DNA from: Myxocyprinus asiaticus
Lineage: Eukaryota; Chordata; Actinopteri; Cypriniformes; Catostomidae
DNA length: 64,000 bases
Assembly: GCF_019703515.2 (NCBI RefSeq)
Contig: NC_059347.1
Location: forward strand, 23,864,501-23,928,500
Direction of reading: 5' to 3'
Every line of letters starts with the position of its first letter. Position 1 is the stretch's first letter. Shown here in pieces: positions 21,213-33,210 of this stretch. The translations under genes were made by a program, and so were the position numbers. A model generated the notes under the pieces. It had not been told where the DNA came from and made no database searches. It saw only the letters and a program-made list of their open reading frames with translations.

Positions 21213-22213
21213 GTAAGAGGTCACTTGGGAGTCACAAACACCTCTGCTTTTTGAAAAAAGGCCAATGGGAATTTGCATGCCACTCCCCTGGACATATGGG
21301 TATAAAAGGAGCTGAGGTTAATTAATTAATTTGTGCTGAGGAGCCGAGACAAGGTCCCAGCCAATTCAGCGGGTAGTTCAGTGTTGTGGCAAGAGGGACA
21401 CAACGTCTCGTTCCCTCCATCAGGGAATGGAGGTTTCGAAAGTAACCAGGACATTACCTATCTGTCACTCACTCGACGTTGTGTCAATGTAGTGACACTA
21501 GGGGTCCCTATACAAAATGCCACAACTAGCTGAACTGTGTTATGTGGACTGGCGGTGCGAGACGGGCAGATGGCTGTGTGCCTCGTAGCCAGCGCACCAG
21601 ACCGTCACATAACCTCCCCCAACGCTCTTATGAGTGTCGAATGTTCCTTCGGGAACAAGTAGACTGCCCAACAAATAGGGACAGGCTAGCCCAACCGTGG
21701 CCTCTTTTCCTCTTTTTTTCTCCCCAAAAAGAGTGTAATTTGTTATCCGACTGGGGGCCATAAATGTCTACGTCGGGGGGTGTCACTCCCAAGGGGAAGA
21801 CACTGCGGAGACCACACCCCACCCAGAGAAGGGGGGTATTTTGAGTGGAAATATGTCACATGGTCTTACCGAGTTTTGTCGGAAGTATGTCATGTGGAGA
21901 AGTCATATGGTAGGTCCTTCCCGAGGGGGGAGGAGTTTCTACAAACATGGTGACCGGGGGCAGAGGGGCCTCTGCCCAAGGAAGATGCAGTTTACAGACA
22001 AGGAAACGATTTAGCGGAAGATATCACATGGGGTCACCTACGGGCAACCAGCACATGTGGAGCACCTACCCCAGTACAGGGCCTAATTAGCACACGTACT
22101 GGGCCAGCAGCGAGTTTCTCCGCAAACTTGTCTGCCACAGGACTAAGGAGGAAAGTCATCCAGGGATCACAGCTTGTGAACACGACTGGGAGACAAAAGT
22201 GCACGTCTTCACT

Positions 22214-23512
22214 TCAAGGGAGGGGAAAGGTGCTATAACCCCACGGGGGACGGCACGTCCTGGAGTGATATGCCATCATGATGGTGTCAACGACCCAGTG
22301 GCTGATCCTCTGTTTGGAGACAGCGCTCCCTTTCTGCTGTCCACCAAAGCAGAAAAAAAGTTGCTCGGAGCTTCTAAAGTGCTGCGTGTGATCCAAATAG
22401 ATGTGTAAAGCACGCACTGGACACAGCAATGCCAAGGCTGGGTCTGCCTCCTCCTGGAGCAGCGCATGCAGGTTCACCACCTGATCCCTAAAAGGGGTCG
22501 TGGGAACCTTGGGCACATAGCCCGGTCGGGGTCTCAGGATCACGTGAGAGTAACCGGGACCGAACTCCAGGCACAATTCATTGACAGAGAACACCTGAAG
22601 GTCCCCTACCCTCTCGATGGAAGTGAGCGCAGTCAGGAGGGCAATCTTCAAAGAGAGTGCCTTAAGCTCAACTGAATCCAGGGGCTCAGAGGGAGTTCCC
22701 TGTAGACCCTGAAGGACTACAGAGAGGTCCCACGAGGGGATGAGGCACGGTCTGGAGGGATTCAACCTCCTAGCACCTCTCAGGAACCTGATGATCAAGT
22801 CGTGCTTCCCCAAATACTTACCATCCACTGCATCGTGATGTGCTGAAATGGCGGCCATATACAACGTCAAGGTGGAGGGGGACAGCCGCCCCTCCAGCCT
22901 CTCCTGCAGGAAGGAAAGCACTGATCCAACTGCGCATCTCTGGGGGTCTTCGCGTCGGGAAGAATACCACTTAGCGAACAGACGCCACTTCAAGGCACAC
23001 AGGCACCTTGTAGAGGGAGACCTAGCCTGAGTGATCATGTCTACCACCACGGGTGGTAGGCCACTTAGGTCTTCTGCGTCCCGTCCAAGGGCCAGATGTG
23101 GAGATTCCAGAGGTCTGGTTGCGGGTGCCAGATGGTGCCCCATCCCTGAGAAAGAAGGTCCTTCCTCAGGGGAATTCGCCGGGGGGGTGCTGTCACAAGG
23201 AGCGTGAGGTCCAAGAACCACGTATGGGTGGGCCAGTAGTGTGGTACTAGGATGACCTGCTCCTCGTCCGCCCTGACCTTGCACAGGGTCTGTGCAAGTA
23301 GGCTCACTGGGGGAAATGCATATTTGTGTAATTCCAGGGGCCAGCTGTGTGCCAGCACATCTATACCGAGGGGTGCCTCGGTCATGGCGTACCAAAGCGG
23401 GCAGTGGAAGGATTCCCAGGAAGCAAACAGGTCTACCTGTGCTCGACCTAATTGACTCAAAATCAGCTGGACCACCTGAGCATAGCCTGTCATGACAGCG
23501 TGTCCGCCGCAT
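22214..23512 (-). pseudogene. DIRS-C tyrosine recombinase lacking its catalytic C-terminus
   Basis: A long open frame of 432 residues. The first about 130 are the RNase H-YR connector read in a shifted frame. From GLPPVVVDMITQARSPST on it is collinear with the DIRS-B recombinase without a stop, including ERVGDLQVFS with the first catalytic Arg and the FFCFGGQQKGSAVSKQRISHW block. After AYHS it is out of frame, and near 22240 the sequence jumps to what in DIRS-B is untranslated region (about 14680). The missing stretch of roughly 200 bp contained the HxxR box and the nucleophilic Tyr, so the enzyme cannot cut DNA. Confidence 0.88.
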
Positions 23513-24209
23513 TGTTGAGGTCGCCTGTGATGTGAGTGGCTCGCAGTGACTTGAGGCACTGCTGACTCCAGAGGAGGAGACGGCGGACGAGTTGTGACAT
23601 GCAACGGGAGCGCAGATGGCCTTGACGGTTGATATACGCTACCATTGCCATGTTGTCCGTCCGGACCAACATGTGCTTGCCCTGGATCAACAGCCGGAAC
23701 CTCCGCAGGGCGAGCAGTACTGCCAACAACTCGAGGCAGTTGATGTGTAAAACCCCTTCTTCATCTTGGCCGGAGGGACAGGCTCTATAGCACCTTTCCG
23801 TAGAAGCATTTTGCAGGCACAGGTGCACCGCAACTGACTTATCCACCTGGGGAACCACCGAGTACCCCCTGGCAGCCCCACCATCGAGGGTAGTGAGAGC
23901 AGAAGAGCTCAGAGACCGGGTCCAGGCAGTGAAAGGTGTCCACCATGACAACGTGAGCCCCTCATGTTCCTCCGGGAAGAAAGGGACCGGGGCGGGGCGC
24001 GGCCGTGAGCGGCACTCTTGGCCCAGGAACCAATCATCAGGCTGCGAGGGTTCGGGGGGTGGAGAGTTGGGGAATGAGCGTACTGGGGAATGGGATGTCC
24101 GTGGGGAGTTACCCGGCAGAGTGGCTCCCATTGGGGTCCCCAAATCGCCCCCAGTGCTAACCGACATGGCCTCAAACCCATAGGTAGAAGGACCGAGGCG
24201 GGGAGCCAC
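23490..24209 (-). pseudogene. DIRS-C deletion fusion: Gag fragment joined to RNase H
   Basis: One uninterrupted frame of 239 residues reads Gag-like sequence (RLGPSTYGFEA, DDWFLGQ, FFPEEHEGLTLSWWTPF, LTTLDGGAARGY) and then RNase H (LHINCLELLAVLLALRRF, VRTDNMAMVAYINRQGH, ATHITGDLNNAADTLS, with catalytic Asp in RTDN and in NNAAD). In DIRS-B these parts are separated by the rest of Gag and the whole RT. At the joint a remnant of RT survives (residues like RKGAIEPVPPAKMKKGF, read in the neighbouring frame 23687-23884). At least two deletions are therefore needed. The open fused frame looks accidental and I see no sign of selection for it. Confidence 0.8.
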
Positions 24210-24790
24210 TGGGGTGGTCTTTCCCTCTAATGAAGGAAAAACCGCGACCGCAACATTGCCATGGTCACGCTCTCACAGTGAGAACATGACCCGTCCATGT
24301 AAGACTGCGATCGTGGCCATCAGAAGTGGAGAGGTAACGACTGCAACCAGGAAATACACACAAACGGAGAGGCATCTTTAAAAAGACGCTCTCCGTTAAT
24401 GCCACTCTTTTAAGAATGGAAAATATACTCTTTTAGTAGGAAGAATATACTCTTTTAGCTGCTGAAGCACCCAGGGGCATTCTCTGCACTTCACCAGTGC
24501 AAGAGGGGAAGAGGCCGCTGTAATGCCCGTAAATCCAACAGCTTTTCGAGGTGAATGGATCGGCAGAGTAATTCAGCTCGCTGAACACAACTGCTCAGCT
24601 CCGAAGAGAAAATCTGAATGAGTGGTTGCATACCAGCTCCTTTTATACCCCGTATTTCCGGGGGAGTGGCATGCAAATTCCACTCGCCAATTCCCATTGG
24701 CCTTTTTTCAAAAAGCAGAGGTGTTTGGGGCTCCCAAGAGTGACCCCTAGTGTCACTACATCGACACAATGTCGAGTGAGTGACAAATAG

Positions 24791-26509
24791 GGAAGGGCCT
24801 TTTAATTAAAGTACTTGTTTAATTTACTCATCTACATTGTGAACAGCTCATGCTTAACAAGTCATTCTTAAAAATAAACCATTGGTTATTTAAAAGGCAA
24901 TATAATCAGTAATGTGCAATAATGAAACAGAACTGCCTATGCAACTTTCAAATTAAACCTCAAAGTACAGATCTGACATACATAGTTCCTGTTCTGGAAT
25001 CTCAGTCTCTTCCCAATCCAGCCAGCTGCTGCCAGTCAGGGATGAGGGAAGTGCCTGGGTTTGTTGGTTTGGTGAAGCCCACAGACAGACCCCCTCTAGA
25101 GACTACAGGTTCTCCCCATCCCGGTAACAGTCTGATCCACATGGTTGCACAGCCAATCTGTTTTCTATATTACTAGCTGGTATCCATGTACTATGCACTA
25201 TAAAACAGCAATTGGGCAGGAAATTAAGTTAGGGGATCGGTATTTGGCAGAGGCGAATCAGGCTGCGGTCTTTCCCTCTACATACAAGGATCATTAAATA
25301 TCACATAAGTTTGTTGATAAATTTCCCTCAGCTCCCCCCTCATATGTTTCTTTTTTTCTGCTCTTTTTTGTCAGTGTGCATGGGAAACAAAACATCCTAA
25401 TGGGTATTTGAACAGCTTGAGATGTGTCGGCATGGGAACTCACTTTCCTGTGACAGTAAAGGCTGGCTGAGATTTTAAACCTCTCAGTAGCTAAATATGG
25501 AAGTCTCTCGCTCTCTTCCTCTGTCTCTTATCATATTCTCTCTTCCCATGGCTTTCCATCCTACAAACAAATACAGGACAAACTCTCAGCCTCTAACTAA
25601 GCTTCTTTGGATTAACAGATGTGGAGTGTCTTTCTCTCTCAATCTCTCCCCCTCACTTCCTGTTCCTCCTTTCGATCACCCACTCCCTCTCTATCATTTG
25701 TTTTTGCTCCATCTCTCTCACCTCCTTTAGTTCCAGCGGAGAGAGTTAGTTTCTGTTGGAGAGACTGAGTGGGAACTATCTGGTTTACACGTGGTGTAAG
25801 TCGAATTTAATGACAGCATGAAGTTTGAAGGAGACTGGGTTCGTTCATTGCAGTTCAGCATTTAGTTCACAGCTCTGAGTGCTTGTGTCAGATTGAAGAA
25901 GCGTCTTCCTCTGCTATAAGCAGTTGACAGTCGCTTTTCAACATGGTGCTCATTATTTCTGGTGTATGGAGCAAGTCATATTGTAAAGCTTCATTGGTTA
26001 TACAAACACAATGCATGATTAAAAAGGAAACATATCTAGCTGTACAATTTCTAAAAATACCATAATGTCACAAGCTTGCTTCCGTATTTGTAGGGAAGGG
26101 AGTTAGATGAAACCATTTTACTTGGGTTACCGTAATCTGGCGTATTTTCCTCCTGACAGTTTCCTTGTGCAATTAACACAAGAGATGCAACAACAACAAC
26201 TTGTTGGCCCCCAAAGCCCCCCCCCCCCACCTCGCGACACCACTACTCTATTTCTCACATAATGCTTATAAGTCTTATGACTTCAAAACACTTTTACTAT
26301 AGTGCATAACTTACTAAGCGATATGTTTTAATGTTTGCATTGCATAACCAACTACATTTACAAGCTTGTTCATGTGTGAGAAAATTGTGCGGCAGCTCAA
26401 CTGACCAGAGTTTTGACGAGATCACAAATTGACATAGGCCAAAAGGCCGAAGTGTCATAGAAGCACCACAAAATGACATGGTTTCTTCAACAATTGTGTT
26501 TTTCATCAC
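24791..26509. other. Intergenic DNA; pyrimidine-rich tract and possible splice donor
   Basis: 25497-25740 is strongly CT-rich on the plus strand. Just downstream, GGT|GTAAGTCG at 25796 is a good donor-like site, but no exon could be defined. A frame at 24922-25176 shows no recognisable protein. A C run lies at 26216-26228. Confidence 0.4.
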
Positions 26510-27091
26510 CAGGGCCGGACTGGCCATCTGGAGCACCGAGAGTTTTCCCACTGGGCCGCTGGGCAACGGTCCATCCTAAAGCCGACACATGTGGCCACCC
26601 ATGACACTAAAATGCCTGTGTGAGCTTCATTTATATTACAATTATCAGTGAACAAAGTTTAACATTGTTAATATCAATGACTTTTATTTTGAAATTGATT
26701 TTGAAATGCCTGGCCCTCATTATTTGACATACAAATCACAATAACGGTGACAACTAATAACAGCATATTAAATATAAGAGCTCTGAAAAATCGCAAAATG
26801 CAGCAGCGTAAATAAAATCGGCAGACAATAAAGCAGTATGCAGTCATTTGTATTTATCCATGCCACAAAGTAGTTCTGGGAACTGGAGCGCAGCTTCTTA
26901 TCACAATATTATTTACCCTGGTAATGATAATATTGCTTCTCCTTTCCTTTCCAACACAAAATGTTTAAATTGAGTCATAAAATGAAATCATTGAGCTTGT
27001 GTGTTATGGTGTGGTGTGTTGCTAGCCCGGTGTAGTGAGCCGCTCTAGGATAAAAAGTCCAGGGCCACTTTTTAGTCCCAGTCTGCCCCTG
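26510..27091. mobile_element. Non-autonomous hAT-like element with 8-bp target duplication
   Basis: The 582-bp element starts CAGGGCCGGACTGG and ends CCCAGTCTGCCCCTG (inverted ends). Flanks are TTCATCAC (26502-26509) and TACATCAC (27092-27099), seven of eight identical. No transposase. The left end matches the fragment at 8872. Confidence 0.85.
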
Positions 27092-27099
27092 TACATCAC

Positions 27100-28470
27100 A
27101 CTTTTATGACATTAGCAGTTAGGTTTAAATGTAAGGTTTATGGTAGGAAGGAAGGTTTTGTTGATTTAAAACTCGATAGAGTATTAACCTTAAAAACCTA
27201 ATTTGGTTGGGAGAGCATTTAACTCTCTTTTAGAACCACGCAATGGACATTTCACCTCGGAACTGCCACGATACGTGCAATGAACCATGTAATATCATTT
27301 TGCAAAAATGTAACCACAGTTATGTAATTTAATTGAGATCAGGCTGTAAATTGTGCACAATAATACCATGAACATGCTTTATGAAAATAAGAAAGGGTCA
27401 AAGGGACTTTACAATTCGACACCAACCACAAAGTACACAGCTATTGAAAATTTGAAAAAAAAAAATAAAATAAAAAAACTTTATTTCCCCGTCAATGTCT
27501 ACCCTCTGCATCACAATAGAGTTTTCTTTAACATCACTAATTGTTCATGCTAATGATGATAATTACCATACTATCTTGCACTTTCACTTGTAGAGATAAC
27601 TCCACTTTAATTGGCAGGGCTGCCAGTCAAACTGGCTATGATATTAAAAGTGGTATGTCAAACTGGCATACATATTTTATTCAATTTCAGCCTGGACCCA
27701 GAGGACATCATGCCATTTTGTATTTTGAACAGTCTTACAAATAAAATATTGTCTCTTCTTTTCTTATCTTCTTAATCATAAAGCTAATTACCATCCCAAT
27801 AATTAACCTCAAATTTGCTTTAATTTTTAGCTTGTTTAAATTTGTCTGTTTCTAATTATATAAGTAATAAAATGGCCTAGATTTTTACTTGGTAGTGAAA
27901 AGAAGACAGTGATGACTCTCATTCGTTGCAACCAAATCTTAATCTCTATGCAGAGGCAACTATAAGACATTAATAAGTTGATTCCACCCTAAAGTGTAAA
28001 CATTGTGTCCCTGTGGTGCTATCATAACATTGTTTTGTTTGTTTGAGCATCCCAGCAGGATCAGTGGCTCAACCAATTGCATGGGGCAGGGCTATCTGTC
28101 GGCAGACTGGGGGAATGTTTGTGAAATGTGCTTGAACACAGACATTATTTTAGCTATTCCATTTGGCACAGAAATTACACACTTTAACTTTAAGTCTGTT
28201 CTAATTTATATTTGAACAAAAATGTTGCATGAACAATATATGCATGGTTACTGGTATCATGCAAAATAATTTAAAAGTGTGAAAATGTATCTGACATCCA
28301 TCAATATGTAATTCAACATTGAAACTAGGCCTTAAGGGAGAAGGTGTTGAAGAACTACTCCACCTCTGCAATGTGTAAGAAAGTGAGAAAAAGAGGATGA
28401 AGCCAAGCTTGTAGCTTATTTCCTTTCAATTGAACCACGTTCACACACACATACAAGTACACACAGCCCC
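27100..28470. other. AT-rich intergenic DNA
   Basis: No bounded element or gene. A T/A-rich stretch at 27440-27485 and scattered unique sequence. Confidence 0.4.
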
Positions 28471-28900
28471 GTTAGGCCAGAATGGTGCACTCAGCTTGCA
28501 GAGATAAGGAAGCAAACAGGGGATAAATCCCAGCAGAAGCAGGGTCTTGATGGACAGACGGGCCACCATTAACAATGCCTGGGATTGTGAAAGCAGTACA
28601 CTGATGGAGAGATACCCTGGCATTTGGCAGCTGTGAGAAGTGGCCCTTAAAGATTTCACACTTCCAATTTCTGTGAATTATCTGCCATCTTCGACCTGTC
28701 ACTCAGGCTGTCTGGTTAGAGATGCCCAAGCCAGGTCAGACCCGGTCAATTTATTGACAAAGCAATCCAGAGGTGATGTACCTCAGCCTGATAAAGCATT
28801 AGAGAAAAGGGCCAGGACAAGCAGCTACACTGTCATGTAATGGCCTGCTGGGTTACCAGCCATGATGACAGAGTTAATTATTACTTACTGTATGCTGAAT
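28471..28900. other. Complex non-repetitive patch, possible conserved non-coding element
   Basis: A GC-balanced island without microsatellites or element ends, rich in homeodomain-like cores (AATTATTACTT, GACAGAGTTAATTATTAC near 28866-28885) and CAGCTG-type boxes. Minus-strand frames (28441-28702) lack protein features. The conserved status is a guess from composition only. Confidence 0.25.
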
Positions 28901-29489
28901 AAAAGTGGCATGGCTACATTTTAAAAGGAGCTTGGAAGACGTTTGTATTTTAGTATACTAGACCAACGCACTATCATAAGGAAAGTCTAGTGGCCCTTTA
29001 TCATGCACTGCCAAAAAGTCACTCTTGTGCCATATTCAGTTTTGTTTTTTTTTTTTGTTTTTTTTTTTGGAGGATTCCATTACTTCAGCCAATGAAAACG
29101 TAAAAATGTTAAAATTAAATTCATTTAAATTCTGTGATAATTTGCTTGTTATTGTATTATCATCCCTTTATTTTGTTTTCCGTGGGATATAAAATGATTT
29201 TTTTTTTCCAAGAATGTCCAATCTTTGGCACCTAAAATTACAAAAGCATCATAAACAATCATAAAAGTAATCAATTCTATCAGTGCACTACATTCCAAGT
29301 CATCACATTCCATATAATATCTTTGTGTGAAGAACAGACTAAAATTGTTTTTAATATTATTATTATTATTATTATTATTTTTATTTTTTTTTGTATTATT
29401 CACTGAAAATCTTTGACAGGTTAGACATAAATGTCAATGTCAGATCCTGATGTCAAATGCCATTTGCTCACACATGTCAAAAATAGCTA

Positions 29490-29802
29490 GGTAACAATGT
29501 AAGGTTCCATTTGTTAACATTAGTTAATGCAGTAGGTATCACGACCTTACAATAAACAATATTTTTAAACAGCATTTATCAGTCCTAATGTTAAATGATA
29601 AAACCACAATTGTTCATTGTTAGTTCATATTGCATTCACTTATGTTAACATAAACAACTTTTAGTTTATTTTAGTTTAATAGTAAATTCTGAAAGTAACA
29701 TCAACCAAGATTATGCTGTAAAAGTATTGTTCATTGTTATTCATGTTAACAAATGTAGTTAACTAATCTTGACAAAAGGAACCTTTTTGTAAAGTGTTAC
29801 CA
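29490..29802. mobile_element. MITE with GTTAACTAATGTTAAC-like inverted ends
   Basis: Starts GGTAACAATGTAAGGTTCC then ATTTGTTAACATTAG. The right end (TTAACTAATCTTGACAAAAG, then GAACC, then AAGTGTTACC) is its inverted counterpart. Internal repeats of GTTCATTGTTAGTTCAT. A fragment of the same family lies at 53757-53820. Confidence 0.8.
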
Positions 29803-29820
29803 ATATCTATATAATAGTGT

Positions 29821-29825
<5 letters not shown>

Positions 29826-29853
<28 letters not shown>
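29826..29853. repeat. Poly(A) run
   Basis: 28 consecutive A immediately downstream of the MITE at 29490-29802. Confidence 0.9.
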
Positions 29854-30281
29854 CAAAAAGAGTAACTAATACTAATATAAGTAGTTACAGTATCTACTAG
29901 CAGGGGCTTACTGCAGATGCTAAAGAGCTACACCATTATTTGAATGAGTTACTGTCTTATTGCATGCCGGACTGTGCTTATATTTTTGTAAAACTTTGGT
30001 ATTTTGTTTTACTAATCATTACACAATCCTCCGGAACCTAAGCTTGTGTTTAATTTCTTACTTCTCAAATTATGTCAAATATATTGCCACCATGACAGTT
30101 ATGCAGTTGTGAAGTTGTTTAACAGGAAGTGGTCTAAGGAACAGTTTTCTAGAAAGCTGCATATGGTTCTAGCAGCATATCCTCAGTGACACAAAAACTA
30201 TGCTCTGCATGCCTCTGCTCCCGTAGTATTCTTTTTACTTCTTGTCATTTCTCTTTTAGTCTCCTTTTCTCTCTCTCTTTA

Positions 30282-30442
30282 AAGGAATGTTCCCAGTTCA
30301 ATGCAAGTTAAGCTCAATCAACAGCATTTGTGTCATAATGTTGATTACCACAAAAAATTAATTTTGACCCGTCTCTCCTTTTCTTTTAAAAAAAAAAGCA
30401 AAAATCAAGGTTACAGTGAGGGATTTACAATGGAAGTGAACA
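30282..30442. mobile_element. MITE family M1, copy 2 (partial)
   Basis: AAAGGAATGTTCCCAGTTC, then ACAGCATTTGTGTCATAATG, then GGTTACAGTGAGG. Collinear with the first third of copies 1 and 3, then diverges near 30442. Confidence 0.7.
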
Positions 30443-31610
30443 GACTAAAATTGTCTGAATCTGGAACATTCATTTAAGGGCTCTAATGGTCCTCATACCT
30501 GTGGTCAGACTGCTTGACAGAATTAGACATGTTCCTTTGTTCTAAAAGCAGGGAGTTAATTTTTATGTTTGTCCTGCTTCACTGACTATCAGAACTCATT
30601 CATTCAGCTCTCTTCCACTCCCATTTCATCTGCACTTCTCTTCTTTACACAAGAAACCCCTTCTGGTCAGCAGTAGATGAACACTGGGCTACTTTTACCT
30701 GATCGAACAACTACAAATTACTTTTTTTTTGGTGTTGACAGGTTGATTCAGTCAAACCAAATTATATTTTTGACCTGGAAAACAAAAGTAATAATACAAA
30801 AAATGATGTTATCACATGAGCACACTTTTTAGGTTACCTGAAAATATTGTTTTACTGTGTATCAAAAGAGTAAAACTATGCATCTGTGGTTTAGAGTGGG
30901 TTGTCTATGTGCATCAGAGTGTACATTGTAATTGTAGGTGTACATCACATATGAGAGAAGAAATTCTAGGTTCTCTGATGAAAATTGAATGTTTAGTTAT
31001 ATTTTTACTGATTGCAATATAAACGTTTGTGTGTTATGTGTACTTTACTACAACAGGGACTATTTCAGCACTGAAAGATTCCCTTGATAAATTCCTACTC
31101 CTTTTGAATCAAATTGCTGCACCAAACAATCCACTTTTATTGGTCTACTTAATACAACATTACACTTTTAATAAGGATAGTAATAGCCTGCATTAGTTAC
31201 AAAGCCTGAACAACTTCACTGAAGCATTGTATTAAAAGGATTTATGGGCCAGCATACCAAATTAGAGCTGGGTCTCCCAGATGCAGGCTAATGCTAAGTG
31301 CTAACAAATGGCCACACTCACTGGAGGTTGCGGAAAGGTTGGGGCTTTTTCCAGAGTGGAATGGGGCTGGAGACATAAGTCAGACGGGCAGATGGAAGCA
31401 TTCATCAGAAATCTGTACACTGGAGTGACTTTGAAGTCCTCTAGTGAGAGTTGAAAGAGAGAGCATGGCCTAGAACTTATTGTTTATGTAGCCACACTGT
31501 GGGTGTAAGAGTTCTTAATAAAGGATGGTGACATGGATCTGTCTGATTAGACTCACATTAAGTGTGTGTGTATGTGGGAGTTTGAGTATGTGTACTACTT
31601 TCAGACAATG
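30443..31610. other. Intergenic DNA, unassigned
   Basis: Nothing bounded. 31240-31500 is a complex, non-repetitive stretch that could be regulatory, without firm evidence. Confidence 0.35.
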
Positions 31611-31935
31611 TTTAAAGAAATATTCTGGGTTTAATACAAATTTAGCTCAATCGACAGCATTTGTGGCATAATGTTGATAACCACAAAGATTAACTACGAT
31701 TTGTCCCACCTTTTCTTTAAAAAAAAGAAAAAAAAAAAGGCAAAAATCTGTGTTACAATGAGACAATTACAATGGAAGTTAATGGGGCCAATCCATAAAC
31801 GTAAAAATACTCACTATTTCAAAAGTATAGCCACATGACGTTAACAATATGTATGCTAATGTGATTTTAGTGTGATAGTTTAGTTTACTAACCTTTTTCA
31901 GTGTAAAGTTCTATTCAATGTAAATCCTAAAAGAA
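31611..31935. mobile_element. MITE family M1, copy 3
   Basis: AAAGAAATATTCTGGGTTTA, then GACAGCATTTGTGGCATAATG, then TTACAATGGAAGTTAATGGG. It extends further than copy 2 and matches copy 1 beyond the A-rich centre (CCACATGACGTTAACA near 31832). Confidence 0.7.
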
Positions 31936-32255
31936 CATAAAAATTTACAGCTAAAATAATACACAAATAATAGCTCAATAGAATTTTGAAAGAAGAATTA
32001 ATTTAAGTGCTTTTAGAAAATTATACGCTTTGCATTTCTGCTTTTAAACCCTCAAAAAATGTCCCTTTTCAATTTAATTGTAATTTAATTTAATTTTTTT
32101 AAAGAATTATTTTTATTTATTTATTAATTTTTTTTTTTTTTGGTAATCTACATCATTCCACATATGTTGTTGATTAAGCTTAACATGTTTTGAATCAGTA
32201 ATATTTCCAAAGCACACGGATGTATCATTAATTTAAACTTCATAATAATAATTTA

Positions 32256-32259
<4 letters not shown>

Positions 32260-32321
<62 letters not shown>
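32260..32321. repeat. (TA)n microsatellite
   Basis: About 30 TA units. A shorter TA run occurs at 32500-32517 and AAT units at 32380-32404. Confidence 0.95.
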
Positions 32322-32323
<2 letters not shown>

Positions 32324-32929
32324 TGATGGCTTACCTGTCAGCATCAGACAACCAAACCACTTCTAACCATATCTCAAATAAATAAATAATAATAATAATA
32401 ATAAAAAGCCCACAAGCTACAAAAACAAGTAAATAAGAAAAAAAAAAAAGAAAAAAAAAAGGAAAATAAAAATACATCAATCATTACATGACATTGTCAA
32501 TATATATATATATATATTTCCCAAAAATGTTTTACAATAACAAATACATCAAACATCCACGTGTAAGAATACCTTCAGTAAAACCTAGGTGGGTGCATTC
32601 CTTAATAGCCTCCAGCTATTTTTTTTTTTTAGCTATGTTTACACATCAGATATCAGTTGGATATATCACTCAAGTTCCTTATCTCTCAATTCAATCACTC
32701 CAAGTAAGTTGTGAAGAAAAGTCTCATCTTCTGCCCACCAGTTCCTGCCCTGTCTGTCTTTCCCATCAAATTTCCTGCTCATCCCATTTCTGAACTGTTG
32801 TCCTTGTTGTGCGGTATCCTGTCGCCGATAAATTATGAATGCAAGGCGGGATGCTATAAAATTTGGTGTATCTTCTATTATCTCCATGTTAAAGGCCACA
32901 AAAGCTCTTCAGTGAAGTCAGCCATTAAG

Positions 32930-33210
32930 CAATGACAGGTATTGCTATCAGGCTTCTTTATAGCCTATTACCTGCGATGACAGCAGCTGCTGCACAGCCA
33001 CTGTACAGCCTATCACATTATTTGCAGCTAAAGTCAGCTACTGTGTCATTCTGGCTCATTTTCTTGACAGTGCTATCATAAATCCATTGGGCTGCGGGGG
33101 GGAAACTGTCGGCCGGCTCTATTATCTCTAGAGCCTGAATGGATCTTGAAATGTATGTAACAGCCAATGACTGTTATGGATCAGCCAAGCCAGGGCCATT
33201 GCACACCTCT
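32930..33210. other. Complex non-repetitive patch, possible enhancer
   Basis: A GC-balanced segment without repeats. It includes the palindromic E-box cluster GACAGCAGCTGCTGCACAGC (near 32979) and repeated CAGCTA/CAGCTGC cores. No frame or splice signal. Regulatory role is inference only. Confidence 0.25.

Larger units (their letters stand above)
21213..24790 (-). mobile_element. DIRS-type retrotransposon DIRS-C, internally deleted, minus strand
   Basis: Second copy of the DIRS-B family, 3.6 kb against 5.5 kb. From right to left: 5' terminus and ITR (24790 to about 24600) with TATA box, Gag start, fused RNase H, recombinase, 3' untranslated region, ICR (about 21409-21507) and a truncated 3' ITR ending near 21213. 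Against DIRS-B it lacks part of Gag, almost all of RT and about 200 bp of the recombinase. The last roughly 35 bp of the right terminus are also lost. Conversely, it retains the RNase H middle that DIRS-B has lost. Non-autonomous. Confidence 0.92.

Noticed and set aside
24922..25176. 84-codon frame with an acceptor-like TTCCCAATCCAG inside
   Set aside because: The matching donor (ACAG|GTTCTC) is weak and the peptide has no recognisable features.
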